Shown: positions 26,068 through 38,582, numbered from the stretch's first letter. The stretch is 64,000 nt of DNA from Phenylobacterium sp. (GCF_013822795.1 NZ_PNLB01000007.1:143338-207337), one strand, 5' to 3'. Notes: a model not told the origin generated them from the letters alone. Translations and numbers: made by a program.

Positions 26068-27468
26068 TCAGATGTGCAGGACGCGGCCGTAGGCGTCGAG
26101 CGCGGCCTCGTGCATCGCTTCGCTCATGGTCGGGTGCGGGAAGACGGTGGCGAACACCTCTTCCTCGGTCGCCTCCAGGGTGATGGCCAGGGTGAAGCCC
26201 TGGATCATCTCGGTGACTTCCGCGCCGATCATGTGCGCGCCGATCAAAGCGCCGGTCTTGGCGTCGAACACGGTCTTCACGAAGCCCTCGGTCTCGCCGG
26301 ACGCGATGGCCTTGCCGTTCACCTTGAACGGGAAGCGGCCGACCTTGGCCTCGATCCCCTGCTCCTTGGCCTGCGCCTCGGTCAGGCCGACGGAGGCGAT
26401 CTGCGGGGTCGAATAGGTGCAGCCGGGGATCGGCGAGCTGAGGTTGTTCGGCTTAAGGCCAGCGATGTGCTCGACGCAATGCACGCCCTCGTGGCTGGCC
26501 TTGTGCGCCAGCCAGGGCGGACCGGCGACGTCGCCGATGGCGTAGAGGCCCGGGACGCCGGTGCCGCCGTGGCCGTCGGTGACCACGTGGGTCTTCTCGA
26601 CCTTCACGCCCAGGCCTTCGAGCCCAAGGTCCTCGACGTTGCCGACGATGCCGATGGCCACGATGGCGATGTCGGCTTCCAGCGTCTCGGCCTTGCCGCC
26701 GACTTCCAGTTCGATCGACACGCCGGTCTTGGACTTGGCGAGTTTCTTGACGCTGGCGCCGACCCGGAACTTCAGGCCGCGCTTTTCAAACGCTTTGTGA
26801 GCGGCCTTGGAGACTTCCTCGTCCTCGACCGGCAGGATGCGCGGCAGCGCCTCGATCACCGTCACGTCAGAGCCCAGGGCACGATAGAAGCTGGCGAACT
26901 CAATGCCGATGGCGCCGGATCCGATGACGATCAGCGACTTCGGCGCCGCCTTCGGAACCATGGCCTCGCGATAGGTCCAGATGCGATCGCCATCCGGCTC
27001 CATGCCGACGGCGGGGACCGTGCGCGCCCGCGCGCCGGTCGCCAGGATCACGTGCTTGGCCTGAACGGTCCGCGAACCGCCAGCCTTCAGCGCCACGACC
27101 ACCTTCGGCGCGCCCTGCCCCTTCTCGAGCTTGGCGACGCCTTCGATGACCTCGATCTTGTGCTTCTTCATCAGGAAGCCGACGCCGGAGTTCAGCTGGC
27201 CGGCGACCTTGCGCGAGCGCTCGACGATCTTGCTGAAGTCGAAGCTCGCCTTCTCGATCTTGAGGCCGTAGTCGGCCAGGTGGCCGAGGTTCTCGTAAGC
27301 CTCGCCCGACTTGAGGAGCGCCTTGGTCGGAATGCAGCCCCAGTTCAGGCACACCCCGCCCAGCGCCTCGCGCTCGACGATAGCGGTCTTGAAGCCCAGC
27401 TGGCTGGCGCGGATGGCGGTCACATAGCCGCCCGGGCCCGAGCCGATGACGATGACGTCGAAATCCAT
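26068..27468 (-). CDS. lpdA: dihydrolipoyl dehydrogenase (E3)
   Basis: 466 residues. FAD enzyme reoxidising dihydrolipoamide in the pyruvate dehydrogenase complex. FAD-binding GSGPGGY at the N-terminus, redox-active disulfide C40/C45 in GGVCLNWGCIPTK, NAD-binding GSGAIGIEFASF, and the C-terminal HPTMSE (H445, E450) proton relay. Last gene of pdhA-pdhB-GFA-pdhC-lpdA, 14 bases after pdhC. A second E3 may exist with the 2-oxoglutarate dehydrogenase genes outside the window. Confidence 0.97.
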   Translation of the reverse strand: MDFDVIVIGSGPGGYVTAIRASQLGFKTAIVEREALGGVCLNWGCIPTKALLKSGEAYENLGHLADYGLKIEKASFDFSKIVERSRKVAGQLNSGVGFLMKKHKIEVIEGVAKLEKGQGAPKVVVALKAGGSRTVQAKHVILATGARARTVPAVGMEPDGDRIWTYREAMVPKAAPKSLIVIGSGAIGIEFASFYRALGSDVTVIEALPRILPVEDEEVSKAAHKAFEKRGLKFRVGASVKKLAKSKTGVSIELEVGGKAETLEADIAIVAIGIVGNVEDLGLEGLGVKVEKTHVVTDGHGGTGVPGLYAIGDVAGPPWLAHKASHEGVHCVEHIAGLKPNNLSSPIPGCTYSTPQIASVGLTEAQAKEQGIEAKVGRFPFKVNGKAIASGETEGFVKTVFDAKTGALIGAHMIGAEVTEMIQGFTLAITLEATEEEVFATVFPHPTMSEAMHEAALDAYGRVLHI

Positions 27469-27482
27469 GACTTACTGCTTCC

Positions 27483-28766
27483 TCAGACGATCATCGTGAT
27501 GGGGTCTTCGATCAGGGCCTTGAAGGCCTGTAGCCAGCGCGCGCCGGTCGCGCCGTCCACCACGCGGTGATCGCAGGACAAGGTGACGGTCATCACCGTG
27601 GCGATCGCCAGTTGGCCGTTCTTGACCACCGGACGCGGCTCGCCGGCGCCGACCGACAGGATGCAGCCCTGCGGTTCGTTGATGATCGAGCCGAACGACT
27701 TGATGCCGAACATCCCAAGGTTCGACACCGAGAAGGTGCCGCCCTGGAACTCCTCGGGCTTCAGCTTGCGGGTGCGCGCGCGCTCGGCCAGGTCCTTGGC
27801 CTCGACCGCGATCTGGGCCAGGCCCTTGGTCTCGGCCTTGCGGATGATCGGGGTGATCAGGCCGCCCTCGATCGCCACGGCCATGGCGATGTCGGCGTTG
27901 TGGTGCATGGCGATGCCTTCGGGCGAATAGGACGCGTTCGCCTCCGGCACCTGCTTCAGCGCCACGGCGGCGGCCTTGATCACCAGGTCGTTGACGCTGA
28001 CCTTCACGCCCTGCTTCTCCAACATGGCGTTGATCTTGGCGCGGCTGGCCAACAGGCCGTCGATCTCCAGGTCGATGGTCAGCGGGAAGTGTGGCACATC
28101 GCGGAAGCTGTCGGTCATCCGCCGCGCGACGGTCTTGCGCATGCCGTCCAGCGGGATGAGATCGTAGCTGCCGTCCGGGATGCCCATCTGGGCCAGGCTC
28201 AGCGCCTGACGCGGCGCAGACGCGGCCGCCGCAGCGCCAGCGGCCGGCTTGGCCGCTTGAGGCGTCGCGCCCTCGACGTCGCGCTTGATGATGCGTCCGT
28301 GCGGGCCCGAGCCCTGCACCTGGGCGAGATCCAGCCCCTTCTGCCCGGCGATCCGGCGCGCCAGCGGCGAGGCGAAGACCCGCTCGCCCGAGGTCCGGGC
28401 GGGCGCGGGGGCCGCTGCAACGGGCGCAGGAGCCGGCTTCGGCGCTTCGGTCTTCGCCGGTTCGGCCTTCGGAGCTTCCGCCTTCGCCCGTTCAGCCTTG
28501 GGCGCCGGAGCTGCAGCGCCGGCGTCGTCGCCGCTCAGCCGCGCGATTGGGGTGTTGACCTTCACGCCCTCAGCGCCTTCCGGCACCAGGATGTCCTCGA
28601 CCACGCCCTCATCGACCGCCTCGACCTCCATGGTCGCCTTGTCGGTCTCGATCTCGGCGATCACGTCGCCGGACGAAACCTTGTCGCCCTTCTTCACGTG
28701 CCACTTGGCGAGCGTGCCCTCTTCCATGGTCGGAGAGAGCGCGGGCATCAGAACATCAATGGACAT
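27483..28766 (-). CDS. pdhC: pyruvate dehydrogenase E2 (dihydrolipoyl acetyltransferase)
   Basis: 427 residues from ATG at 28766 ([17 protein letters not shown]). One lipoyl domain with lipoyl-lysine K43 in ETDKATME, an Ala/Pro/Glu/Lys-rich linker (about 85-130), a peripheral-subunit-binding domain ([20 protein letters not shown]), a second linker, and the catalytic domain ending with [15 protein letters not shown] (active-site His/Asp). It transfers acetyl groups to CoA. A TTG two codons upstream is a less likely start. The lipoyl domain is nearly identical to that of pdhB, at DNA level too. Confidence 0.97.
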   Translation of the reverse strand: MSIDVLMPALSPTMEEGTLAKWHVKKGDKVSSGDVIAEIETDKATMEVEAVDEGVVEDILVPEGAEGVKVNTPIARLSGDDAGAAAPAPKAERAKAEAPKAEPAKTEAPKPAPAPVAAAPAPARTSGERVFASPLARRIAGQKGLDLAQVQGSGPHGRIIKRDVEGATPQAAKPAAGAAAAASAPRQALSLAQMGIPDGSYDLIPLDGMRKTVARRMTDSFRDVPHFPLTIDLEIDGLLASRAKINAMLEKQGVKVSVNDLVIKAAAVALKQVPEANASYSPEGIAMHHNADIAMAVAIEGGLITPIIRKAETKGLAQIAVEAKDLAERARTRKLKPEEFQGGTFSVSNLGMFGIKSFGSIINEPQGCILSVGAGEPRPVVKNGQLAIATVMTVTLSCDHRVVDGATGARWLQAFKALIEDPITMIV

Positions 28767-28777
28767 CTTCAAGCTTC

Positions 28778-29212
28778 TCAGGCGCTGGGCGAGGCTTCGA
28801 CAAGCACGGTAGGCGTCCAGCGCGCCTTTCGCCGGGCCAGCCTGTCCTCGTCAGTTTCGTCGTCATAGGCGACGGGTTCTCCAGAGCGGCCGGAGAACCC
28901 GTCGAGGGCGACGCCCGCCACGTTCAGCGTGGCGAGCATCGTGTTTTCGAGCTGGATGACCGAGGCGACGTAGACGCCGCACTCCTCGCAGAGCAGAGCC
29001 TCCACCATCCGCCGGCCGAACCGGTAGCGGTTGAGCGATCCGGGAGCCGCCTCGATGTTGAGCCGGCAGTCCGGGTCGCTGGTGGTCATGGCCCCGTGTC
29101 GCCGGCAAAAGCCGCATTGGCAGGACCGCAGCGGAAGCTCGCCGGCCGGCTTGCCGGTCTCGAGCTCCACCCGGATCGCGCCGCAGTGGCAGTGGCCGGC
29201 AAGCGTGGTCAT
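28778..29212 (-). CDS. GFA-family (Gfa-like) zinc protein
   Basis: 144 residues. Cysteine pattern of the glutathione-dependent formaldehyde-activating (GFA/DUF636) fold: CHC at 8-10, CQCGFC at 31-36, and CEEC at 75-78, which together bind zinc. The wider family includes the S-hydroxymethylglutathione-forming enzyme, but most members are unassigned. It lies between pdhB (13 bases upstream) and pdhC (11 bases downstream) in the same direction, so it should be co-transcribed with the pyruvate dehydrogenase genes. A role there is not known. Confidence 0.82.
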   Translation of the reverse strand: MTTLAGHCHCGAIRVELETGKPAGELPLRSCQCGFCRRHGAMTTSDPDCRLNIEAAPGSLNRYRFGRRMVEALLCEECGVYVASVIQLENTMLATLNVAGVALDGFSGRSGEPVAYDDETDEDRLARRKARWTPTVLVEASPSA

Positions 29213-29225
29213 GAGCGCCCGGTCA

Positions 29226-30593
29226 TCACTTGTAGGCGACCGCCTTGGCCGCCTTCACGATGTCCTCGACCGAGGGCAACGAGAGGGCCTCCAGGTTGGC
29301 CGCGTAGGGCAGCGGCACGTCCTTCTGGTGCACGCGGGCCGGCGGCGCGTCCAGATAGTCGAACGCATGCTCCAGCACCCGCGCCACGACCTCGGCGCCG
29401 ACGCCCATCGGGCCCCAGCCTTCTTCGGCCGTGACCAGGCGGTTGGTCTTCTTGACGCTCTCGACGATGGTCTCGTGGTCGAGCGGACGCAGGGTGCGCA
29501 GGTCGATGACCTCCGCCTCGATGCCCTCGGCCGCCAGTTCCTCGGCCGCCTTCAGGGCCAGCCCGACCATCCGCGAGTGGGCGGTGATGGTCACGTCCTT
29601 GCCTTCGCGGCGGATCTTGGCCTTGCCGATCGGCACCACCCAGTCGACGTCCTCGGGAACGTCGAACTCCTGGCCGTACATCATCTCGTGCTCGAGGAAG
29701 ACGACGGGGTTCGGATCGCGGATCGCCGCCTTCAGCAGGCCCTTGGCGTCGGCCGCATCGTACGGCGCGACGACCTTCAGACCAGGGACCTGGGCGTACC
29801 AGGCCGAGTAGTCCTGGCTGTGCTGGGCGCCCACGCGGGCCGCAGCGCCGTTGGGACCGCGGAACACCACCGAGCATTTGATCTGGCCGCCGGACATGTA
29901 GAGCGTCTTGGCGGCGGAGTTGATGATGTGGTCGATCGCCTGCATGGCGAAATTCCAGGTCATGAACTCGACGATCGGCTTCAGCCCGGCCATGGCGGCG
30001 CCGACGCCGAGCCCGGCGAAGCCGTACTCGGTGATCGGGGTGTCGATGACGCGCTTGTCGCCGAACTCCTGCAGCAGGTCGCGGCTGACCTTGTAGGCGC
30101 CCTGGTACTGGGCGACTTCCTCGCCCATCAGGAACACCTTGTCGTCCTTGCGCATCTCCTCGGCCATCGCGTCGCGCAGCGCGTCGCGGATGGTGGTCTT
30201 CACCAGCTTTACGCCCTCGGGCAGCTCGGGATCACGCAGTTCGACCTTGGGAACCACCGGCGCCGTCGCCTCGCCTTCCGGCCGCGGCTCGGCAGCCGGG
30301 GGAGCGGCGGCCTCGGGTTCCTTGGCCGCTTGGGTCGGAGCCGCGGCAGGCGCGCCGTCGCCGGAGAGACGGGCGATCGGAGTGTTCACCTTCACGCCTT
30401 CGGAGCCTTCAGGAACAAGGATCTCCTCGACCGTGCCCTCGTCGACGGCCTCGACCTCCATGGTCGCCTTGTCGGTCTCAATCTCGGCGATCACGTCACC
30501 GGACCGGACCGCGTCGCCCTTCTTCACGTGCCACTTGGCGAGGGTGCCTTCCTCCATGGTCGGGGAAAGCGCAGGCATAAGGACGTCGGTCAC
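29226..30593 (-). CDS. pdhB: pyruvate dehydrogenase E1 beta with N-terminal lipoyl domain
   Basis: 455 residues, about 130 longer than a plain E1-beta. Residues 1-80 are a complete lipoyl domain with K42 in ETDKATME, then an Ala/Pro/Glu linker, then the E1-beta transketolase-like domain from about residue 130 ([43 protein letters not shown]). Lipoylated E1-beta is known in Zymomonas and rhizobial complexes. The GTG start overlaps the pdhA stop by 4 bases, ensuring matched alpha/beta synthesis. Confidence 0.96.
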   Translation of the reverse strand: MTDVLMPALSPTMEEGTLAKWHVKKGDAVRSGDVIAEIETDKATMEVEAVDEGTVEEILVPEGSEGVKVNTPIARLSGDGAPAAAPTQAAKEPEAAAPPAAEPRPEGEATAPVVPKVELRDPELPEGVKLVKTTIRDALRDAMAEEMRKDDKVFLMGEEVAQYQGAYKVSRDLLQEFGDKRVIDTPITEYGFAGLGVGAAMAGLKPIVEFMTWNFAMQAIDHIINSAAKTLYMSGGQIKCSVVFRGPNGAAARVGAQHSQDYSAWYAQVPGLKVVAPYDAADAKGLLKAAIRDPNPVVFLEHEMMYGQEFDVPEDVDWVVPIGKAKIRREGKDVTITAHSRMVGLALKAAEELAAEGIEAEVIDLRTLRPLDHETIVESVKKTNRLVTAEEGWGPMGVGAEVVARVLEHAFDYLDAPPARVHQKDVPLPYAANLEALSLPSVEDIVKAAKAVAYK

Positions 30594-31630
30594 TGAGCGG
30601 CCTCCAGATAGACGTCCGTATAGAGTTCGGAGGGTTCAGGCTCGGGCGAGGTCCGGGCGAACTCGGCGGAATCGGCGACGATCGCCTTCACTTCGGCGTC
30701 GATGGCCTTGAGCGCGGCTTCGTCGGCCCACCCGTTCTTCTCCAGCAGTTCCTGGACATGGTCGATCGGGTCGCGGGTCTTGCGCACCTCGTCGACTTCG
30801 TCGCGGGTCCGGTACTTGGCCGGGTCGCTCATCGAGTGGCCGCGATAGCGATAGGTCTTCATCTCGAGGATGTAGGGCCCCTCGCCGGAACGCGCGTGGT
30901 CGGCGGCCTTCTGGGCGGCCGCCTTCACGGCCAACACGTCCATGCCGTCGACCTCTTCGCCCGGGATCCGGAACGACGAGCCGCGCTTGTGGAGATGGGT
31001 CTCGGACGACGAGCGTTCGATCGAGGTGCCCATGGCGTACTGGTTGTTCTCGATCACGTAGACGACCGGCAGGTTCCACAGCCGAGCCATGTTGAAGCTC
31101 TCGTAGACCTGGCCCTGGTTGGCCGCGCCGTCGCCGAAGTAGGTGAACGAAACCTTCTTGTTGTCGCGGTAGTGGTTGGCCAGCGCCAGGCCGGTGCCGA
31201 GCGCGACCTGCGCGCCGACGATCCCGTGCCCGCCGTAGAAGTCGGCTTCGGTCGAGAACATGTGCATCGACCCGCCCTTGCCCTTCGACGAGCCGCCGAC
31301 GCGGCCGGTCAGCTCGGCCATGACCTCGCGCGGATCCATGCCGCAGGCGAGCATGTGGCCATGGTCGCGATAGCCGGTGATGACTTGGTCGCCAGGCTCC
31401 TTGATCGCCTGCACGCCGACCGCGATCGCTTCCTGGCCGATGTAGAGGTGGCAGAAGCCGCCGATCAGGCCCATGCCGTAGAGCTGGCCGGCTCGCTCCT
31501 CGAAGCGGCGGATCAGCAACATGTCGCGATAGTACTTGAGCAGCTCGTCCTTGGTCACGCCGCCTACGGCGCCGCCGTCGGAGTCATTGCTCTTGCGCTT
31601 AGCTGCGGAGCTGGTTTGCCCACGCGCCAT
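30590..31630 (-). CDS. pdhA: pyruvate dehydrogenase E1 alpha
   Basis: 346 residues from ATG at 31630, preceded by GGGAGAGAC. Thiamine-diphosphate binding motif [13 protein letters not shown]...VIENN, phosphorylation-loop-like [11 protein letters not shown] and the GKGGSMH segment of E1-alpha. It decarboxylates pyruvate and acetylates the lipoyl domains. First gene of the pdh set; ftsB lies 76 bases upstream in the same direction. Confidence 0.97.
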   Translation of the reverse strand: MARGQTSSAAKRKSNDSDGGAVGGVTKDELLKYYRDMLLIRRFEERAGQLYGMGLIGGFCHLYIGQEAIAVGVQAIKEPGDQVITGYRDHGHMLACGMDPREVMAELTGRVGGSSKGKGGSMHMFSTEADFYGGHGIVGAQVALGTGLALANHYRDNKKVSFTYFGDGAANQGQVYESFNMARLWNLPVVYVIENNQYAMGTSIERSSSETHLHKRGSSFRIPGEEVDGMDVLAVKAAAQKAADHARSGEGPYILEMKTYRYRGHSMSDPAKYRTRDEVDEVRKTRDPIDHVQELLEKNGWADEAALKAIDAEVKAIVADSAEFARTSPEPEPSELYTDVYLEAAQ

Positions 31631-31706
31631 CTGTCTCTCCCGTAGGAATGATTTTGCGCGGTTAAATTCCACGCTTTCGGGTCGTTAATGAACGAACGAA
31701 TCCGCC

Positions 31707-32003
31707 CTAGGGCTTCACGCGGACCACATAGTCGTTCGGATGCCCGAAACCTAGCAGGGAACGGGCACGTTCTTCCAGTAGGTCGGCAGATAGGCTGGAA
31801 TCGCGCAGAAGCTTAGCGCGGGCCTCCAGATCCTGGCGCTGGGCGCGCAGGTCGGCGAGTTCCTGGGACTTGGCCGCGAGGGCCGCATCCCGTTGCGTGG
31901 ATGACAAAAGGCCACGCTCGCCGGTGAAGGCATGGAACCCGAAATAGAAGATCAGGAGCACGAGCGCCGCGGTCGGCAGATATGGACGGAAGCGCGCGAA
32001 CAC
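31707..32003 (-). CDS. ftsB: septum formation initiator FtsB/DivIC family
   Basis: 98 residues. Short cytoplasmic N-terminus, one membrane helix (PTAALVLLIFYFGFHAFTG, about 9-27), a coiled-coil from about 38 to 72 (ALAAKSQELADLRAQRQDLEARAKLL) and a short C-terminal tail. This is the architecture of FtsB, which bridges FtsL and FtsQ in the divisome. The neighbourhood eno-ftsB-pdhA is a conserved alphaproteobacterial order, which supports the call. Confidence 0.87.
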   Translation of the reverse strand: MFARFRPYLPTAALVLLIFYFGFHAFTGERGLLSSTQRDAALAAKSQELADLRAQRQDLEARAKLLRDSSLSADLLEERARSLLGFGHPNDYVVRVKP

Positions 32004-32073
32004 GGTCGAATCTAAGACTCCTGATCAGCGACATCTCACGCAAACGTGCTTAATTTCCGGTTACAAACACCGG

Positions 32074-32110
32074 TTCGGCGGGCCGGATGCGAAAAATCCT
32101 GCCCGCCGAA
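32074..32110 (-). terminator. hairpin after eno
   Basis: A perfect 10-bp inverted repeat, TTCGGCGGGC / GCCCGCCGAA, with a 17-base loop begins 12 bases beyond the eno stop. No T run follows on the minus strand, so termination would be partial or factor-assisted before ftsB. Confidence 0.45.
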
Positions 32111-32121
32111 GTCAGCGCGTC

Positions 32122-33567
<1,446 letters not shown>

Positions 33568-33750
33568 TTAGTCAGCCTTCGGCGTGATGACCTGACGGCC
33601 CTTGTACATGCCGGTCTTCAGGTCCACGTGGTGCGGACGCTTCAGTTCGCCGGTTTCCTTGTCTTCGACATAGGAGTTGGCGCCCAGCGCGTGGTGCGAG
33701 CGTCGCATGTTGCGCCGCGAGGGGGATACTTTTCGCTTCGGAACGGCCAT
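33568..33750 (-). CDS. rpmF: 50S ribosomal protein L32
   Basis: 60 residues, complete. The N-terminus [20 protein letters not shown] is the L32 signature. The zinc-binding cysteines found in some L32 proteins are absent, as is typical of alphaproteobacteria. Monocistronic by the look of it, with an intrinsic terminator after it and a hairpin 33 bases upstream. Confidence 0.97.
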   Translation of the reverse strand: MAVPKRKVSPSRRNMRRSHHALGANSYVEDKETGELKRPHHVDLKTGMYKGRQVITPKAD

Positions 33751-33782
33751 CGGAAAATCTCGCAGGCGTAGAAAATGGAGAA

Positions 33783-33804
33783 GGCGGCCGAACGGGCGGC
33801 CGCC
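33783..33804 (-). terminator. hairpin after the YjbR gene
   Basis: A perfect 8-bp inverted repeat, GGCGGCCG / CGGCCGCC, with a 6-base loop lies 40 bases past the end of the YjbR-family gene. On the minus strand it is followed by the pyrimidine-rich TTCTCCATTTTC. It is likely a terminator and would leave about 30 bases before the rpmF start. Confidence 0.5.
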
Positions 33805-33843
33805 GACGTGAGCGCGGGTGTATGCCGGAAAACGTCCGCGGTT

Positions 33844-34200
33844 TCAACCGCCCTTGTGAATCCCGTGCAAAACGTTTGCCTGTAAGGCCTTCGGGGCCAC
33901 CTGCACCCAGGCCATCCGCATCAGCTTGGCCAAATCGGCCTCGTCGATTCGCTCGAACCACACAAAAGTCGAGCCATTCTTGCCCCAATAGCCCGGAACC
34001 GGCTCGACGACGCCGGGCCTGCCCTCAGCCAGGTTGTGCTGATCTTCGGGATCGAGCTTGAGCATCGTCCGCGGCTGGTCCTGGTGGATCGTGCAGAAGA
34101 TCTTCTTACCGACGCGGAACGACGGCATGCCGTGATGATCGGCCTCGTAGGCCTCGGGCTGGGCGAGCGCGATGCTGCGAACGTCGTCACGGGTCAGCAT
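33844..34200 (-). CDS. MmcQ/YjbR-family protein
   Basis: 118 residues. YjbR/CyaY-like fold seen in many bacteria: an N-terminal helix (DDVRSIALAQPEAYE), then the beta strands of FRVGKKIFCTIHQDQ and TMLKLDPEDQ, and a C-terminal helical part (LAKLMRMAWVQVAPKAL). Predicted to bind DNA in some members, but the function is unproven. It sits alone between rpmF and the repeat element downstream of pyrG. Confidence 0.85.
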   Translation of the reverse strand: MLTRDDVRSIALAQPEAYEADHHGMPSFRVGKKIFCTIHQDQPRTMLKLDPEDQHNLAEGRPGVVEPVPGYWGKNGSTFVWFERIDEADLAKLMRMAWVQVAPKALQANVLHGIHKGG

Positions 34201-34237
34201 CGGGCGAATAGACCCCAGAAACCACCGCTATTGAAGC

Positions 34238-34378
34238 CTCCTCGATCCTCCCCTCTTTGGGGGAGGTGGATCGGCGCAAAGCGCCGAGACGGAGGGGGAC
34301 TGCTCTCAAGGCAGAAGCGTCAAAGTCCCCCTCAGTCAGCCATGCGGCTGACAGCTCCCCCAAAGGGGGAGCATCTTC
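34238..34378. repeat. composite palindromic intergenic element between pyrG and the YjbR gene
   Basis: About 140 bases rich in nested inverted repeats: CCTCCC..GGGGGAGG (34247-34266), GGCGC/GCGCC (34273-34285), GAGGGGGAC against GTCCCCCTC, GTCAGCC/GGCTGAC near 34335-34352, and GCTCCCCC/GGGGGAGC (34354-34372). This design matches the short dispersed palindromic elements found between genes in Caulobacterales and other alphaproteobacteria. There is no ORF in it. It separates pyrG from the gene downstream and may end or process the pyrG transcript. Confidence 0.68.
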
Positions 34379-34382
34379 CGGC

Positions 34383-36029
<1,647 letters not shown>

Positions 36030-36177
36030 TCAGATTACCTCCGATTCGCGGCGGGCGCCCTGCGGCGTTTCGCCAAAGCCTGTGGATTGAGAGCAAAATT
36101 CTGCGAGGAGCGGCGCGCACAAACGCCGAACGAGCCGCCGAAGCGGCTTTTCTGTCAGGCTCACGATCATACTGGGC

Positions 36178-36624
36178 TTAAGGGTTGGACGGCGCCGCGG
36201 GGGCGGTCTGCGGCGCGGCCGGGACTTGCGCGGCCGGCGCTTCGAAGGGGCTGCGGACCTGCGGGGTCGGGGCGCTCAGCGGCGCAGGCGCGTCGCTGGG
36301 AGCAGCCGGAGCCGCCGGTTGCGGAGCCGCCGGCTGGTTCAGCTGGTTCGGATCGAGGCCTTGGACCTTGATGCGATCGACGACCGACGAGGCGCCGCGT
36401 TCCTGGCCGGCCAGAACGGTCAGCGTCAGGCTGAGGACGAAGAACACGCCCCCGAGGATCCAGGTGGTGCGGGTCAGCAGGTCGCCGGCCCCACGCGCCG
36501 TCATGAAACCGGTATTGCCCCCGCCCATGCCCAAGGCGCCGCCTTCAGACCGTTGCAGCAGAACCACAGCGATCAGGGCGATGCAGACGATGATGTGAAT
36601 GGTGAGCAGAATGCCGAGCAGCAT
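36178..36624 (-). CDS. secG: preprotein translocase subunit SecG
   Basis: 148 residues from ATG at 36624. Two membrane helices (LLGILLTIHIIVCIALIAVVLLQ and TTWILGGVFFVLSLTLTVLAG) flank the glycine-rich SEGGALGMGGGNTGFMTARGAGDLLTR loop, the SecG signature. A roughly 65-residue Pro/Ala-rich tail follows, as in other alphaproteobacterial SecG. It stabilises SecYE during SecA-driven export. Confidence 0.94.
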   Translation of the reverse strand: MLLGILLTIHIIVCIALIAVVLLQRSEGGALGMGGGNTGFMTARGAGDLLTRTTWILGGVFFVLSLTLTVLAGQERGASSVVDRIKVQGLDPNQLNQPAAPQPAAPAAPSDAPAPLSAPTPQVRSPFEAPAAQVPAAPQTAPAAPSNP

Positions 36625-36735
36625 GACGTATCCAATGACTTCGGGCGGTCCCCCGCTCCGAAATGAAGCGCGCGACTTACCACCAGGCAACGCGTAAGGC
36701 CATAGCTAGCGCGTCGCATCGCTCGGACAAGGTCA

Positions 36736-37251
36736 ATGATTCTGGAAACAGAACGTCTCAGTCTGCGACCGCTCACCACGCCGGACGCCGAGCTGTTGTT
36801 TCCGCTGCTCAGCGATCCCGAGGTGATGGCTCACTGGGACATTTCGGAAGTCGACGACCCCGACCTGGTTCACGCCATCGTCGAGGGTCAGGTCGCAGCG
36901 GCCGACGCCGGCAAGGCCCTGCACTGGACAATCCACACCCTTGAGGGCGACGAATTCCTCGGCGCCTGCGACCTCTCGGACATCGACCGTTGGCACAAGC
37001 GCGCCGAGATCGGCTTCATGCTGGGCCGCGGGGCCTGGGGCCAGGGCTACGCGCTGGAGGCCATGCGCTCCGTCGTCGGCCATGCCGCGGCGATGGGGCT
37101 GCGGCGCTTGTCCGCCCGCACGCATCTGGGAAATCTGCGCTCGGACGCACTGCTCGAGAAGCTCGGCTTCGCGGAGGAAGGCCTGCTGCGCGGCCACGTG
37201 CTGCGCGACGGCGAACACCGCGACTGCCGGCTGTTCGGCCTGCTGCTCTAG
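36736..37251 (+). CDS. GNAT N-acetyltransferase, RimJ/RimL type
   Basis: 171 residues. Begins MILETERLSLRPLTTPDAEL, the usual RimJ/RimL N-terminus, with the acetyl-CoA loop around GFMLGRGAWGQGYALEA and the C-terminal ARTHLGNLRSDALLEKLGF(A)EEG motif. Probably acetylates a protein N-terminus or a small amine; the target is unknown. It is divergent from secG, and the VOC gene starts 32 bases after it. Confidence 0.88.
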   Translation: MILETERLSLRPLTTPDAELLFPLLSDPEVMAHWDISEVDDPDLVHAIVEGQVAAADAGKALHWTIHTLEGDEFLGACDLSDIDRWHKRAEIGFMLGRGAWGQGYALEAMRSVVGHAAAMGLRRLSARTHLGNLRSDALLEKLGFAEEGLLRGHVLRDGEHRDCRLFGLLL

Positions 37252-37283
37252 CAAGCCGCCACTGGCCGCCTAACTAGGATCAC

Positions 37284-37697
37284 ATGACCCATCCCATCCA
37301 AGGCGCCGGTCTCGACCACATCGTCCTGCGCATCGTCGACAAGGAGAAGATGATCGCCTTCTACCGGGACGTTCTGGGCTGCCCGGTGGAGTGGGACCGT
37401 CCTGACCTCGGCATGACCCACATGCGGGTCGGGACGTCTCTGATCGATCTCGTGACCATCGACGGCAAGCTGGGCCGCCAGGGCGGCCCCGCGCCCGGTC
37501 CCGACGGGCGTAATCTCGACCATTTCGCGCTTGTCGTCCGGCCGTTCGACGAGACCGCCATCCGCAACCACCTGGCCGCTCACGGCGTCGAGGTCGGCGA
37601 AACCGCACCGCGCTTCGGCGCCGACGGTGAAGGGCCATCGATCTACATCCAGGACCCTGAAGGCAACACCGTCGAGCTGAAAGGCCCGCCCGACTAA
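37284..37697 (+). CDS. VOC-family (glyoxalase-like) protein
   Basis: 137 residues, two beta-alpha-beta-beta-beta modules of the vicinal-oxygen-chelate fold: LDHIVLRIVDKEKMIAFYRDVLG at the start, a second metal-site His in NLDHFALVV, and a terminal Glu in YIQDPEGNTVELK. The residues fit a metal-dependent enzyme of the glyoxalase/dioxygenase superfamily; the substrate is unknown. It is convergent with tpiA, 6 bases apart. Confidence 0.88.
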   Translation: MTHPIQGAGLDHIVLRIVDKEKMIAFYRDVLGCPVEWDRPDLGMTHMRVGTSLIDLVTIDGKLGRQGGPAPGPDGRNLDHFALVVRPFDETAIRNHLAAHGVEVGETAPRFGADGEGPSIYIQDPEGNTVELKGPPD

Positions 37698-37703
37698 GCG
37701 GGC

Positions 37704-38447
37704 TTAGATGGCGTTGATGATGCCCAGGAAGTCTTGAGCCTTCAGCGACGCGCCGCCGACCAGCGCCCCGCCGACCTCGGCCGCGCCGAGGATTTCGGCG
37801 GCGTTCGAGGGCTTCACCGACCCGCCATATAGGATGGCGACGCTCTTGCCGTGCTCGCCGAACATCTCGACCAGGGTCGCGCGGATCGCGACGTGCACTT
37901 CCTCGATCTGCGGCGTGGTCGGCGTCAGGCCGGTGCCGATGGCCCAGACCGGCTCATAGGCGACGCAGAAGGCCTTGCCGGCCAGTTCGGCCGGGAGCGA
38001 TCCCCTCACCTGCCCGGTCACCACCGCCAGGGCGTCGCCGGCCTCGCGCTCAGCCAGGGTCTCGCCGACACAGACGATCGGCTCCAGCCCCGCGCGCAGT
38101 GCAGCGTCGACCTTGGCGGACACCACCGCGTCGGTTTCTCCATAGCCCGCGCGACGCTCGGAGTGGCCGAGGATCACCAGGGTGGCGCCCGCATCAACCA
38201 GCATTTCCGCCGCGACGTCGCCGGTGAAGGCGCCCGACGCCTCGGCGCGGCAGTCCTGGCCGCCAACCAACACCTTGCCGCCTTCGAGCGCCGCCGCGGC
38301 CCGGGCGACCAGCGTCGCGGGCGGGCAAATCGCCACGCGCGCCTTGGCGTTTTCGATCCCGGCAGCGACGGCCTGGGCCTCCGCCAGCGACGCGGCGACC
38401 CCGTTCATCTTCCAGTTGCCGGCGATCAAAGGGGTCGGAGAAGTCAT
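37704..38447 (-). CDS. tpiA: triosephosphate isomerase
   Basis: 247 residues. Interconverts DHAP and glyceraldehyde 3-phosphate. N-terminal GNWKMNG with the active Lys, catalytic His in ILGHSERR, catalytic Glu in AYEPVWAIGTG and the phosphate loop ILYGGSVKP. Divergent from ppiD with a 135-base gap that should carry both promoters. Confidence 0.97.
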   Translation of the reverse strand: MTSPTPLIAGNWKMNGVAASLAEAQAVAAGIENAKARVAICPPATLVARAAAALEGGKVLVGGQDCRAEASGAFTGDVAAEMLVDAGATLVILGHSERRAGYGETDAVVSAKVDAALRAGLEPIVCVGETLAEREAGDALAVVTGQVRGSLPAELAGKAFCVAYEPVWAIGTGLTPTTPQIEEVHVAIRATLVEMFGEHGKSVAILYGGSVKPSNAAEILGAAEVGGALVGGASLKAQDFLGIINAI

Positions 38448-38510
38448 GTCTTGCCTCGAATTTCGTGGGTCGCAGCGGCGTTAAGCTATGCTGCTTCTTC
38501 TGTCACGTGC

Positions 38511-38540
38511 TTGCGGGGGGGAAGCGGCCTCCACTATACC
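38511..38540 (+). promoter_or_regulatory. possible promoter for ppiD-trpE
   Basis: TTGCGG and TATACC separated by 18 bases lie about 45-70 bases before the ppiD start codon, in the gap divergent from tpiA. The -10 box fits the general housekeeping pattern better than the Caulobacter consensus. Weak evidence, based only on spacing and similarity. Confidence 0.3.
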
Positions 38541-38582
38541 CGCCGTTCCACAATCGCGCCGAAGGGGCTCCGGTAGGGTCAA

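Noticed and set aside
36133..36148. Hairpin AGCCGC/GCGGCT followed by TTTTCT on the plus strand
   Set aside because: The flanking genes secG and pyrG are on the minus strand and no plus-strand gene ends here, so it is probably fortuitous.
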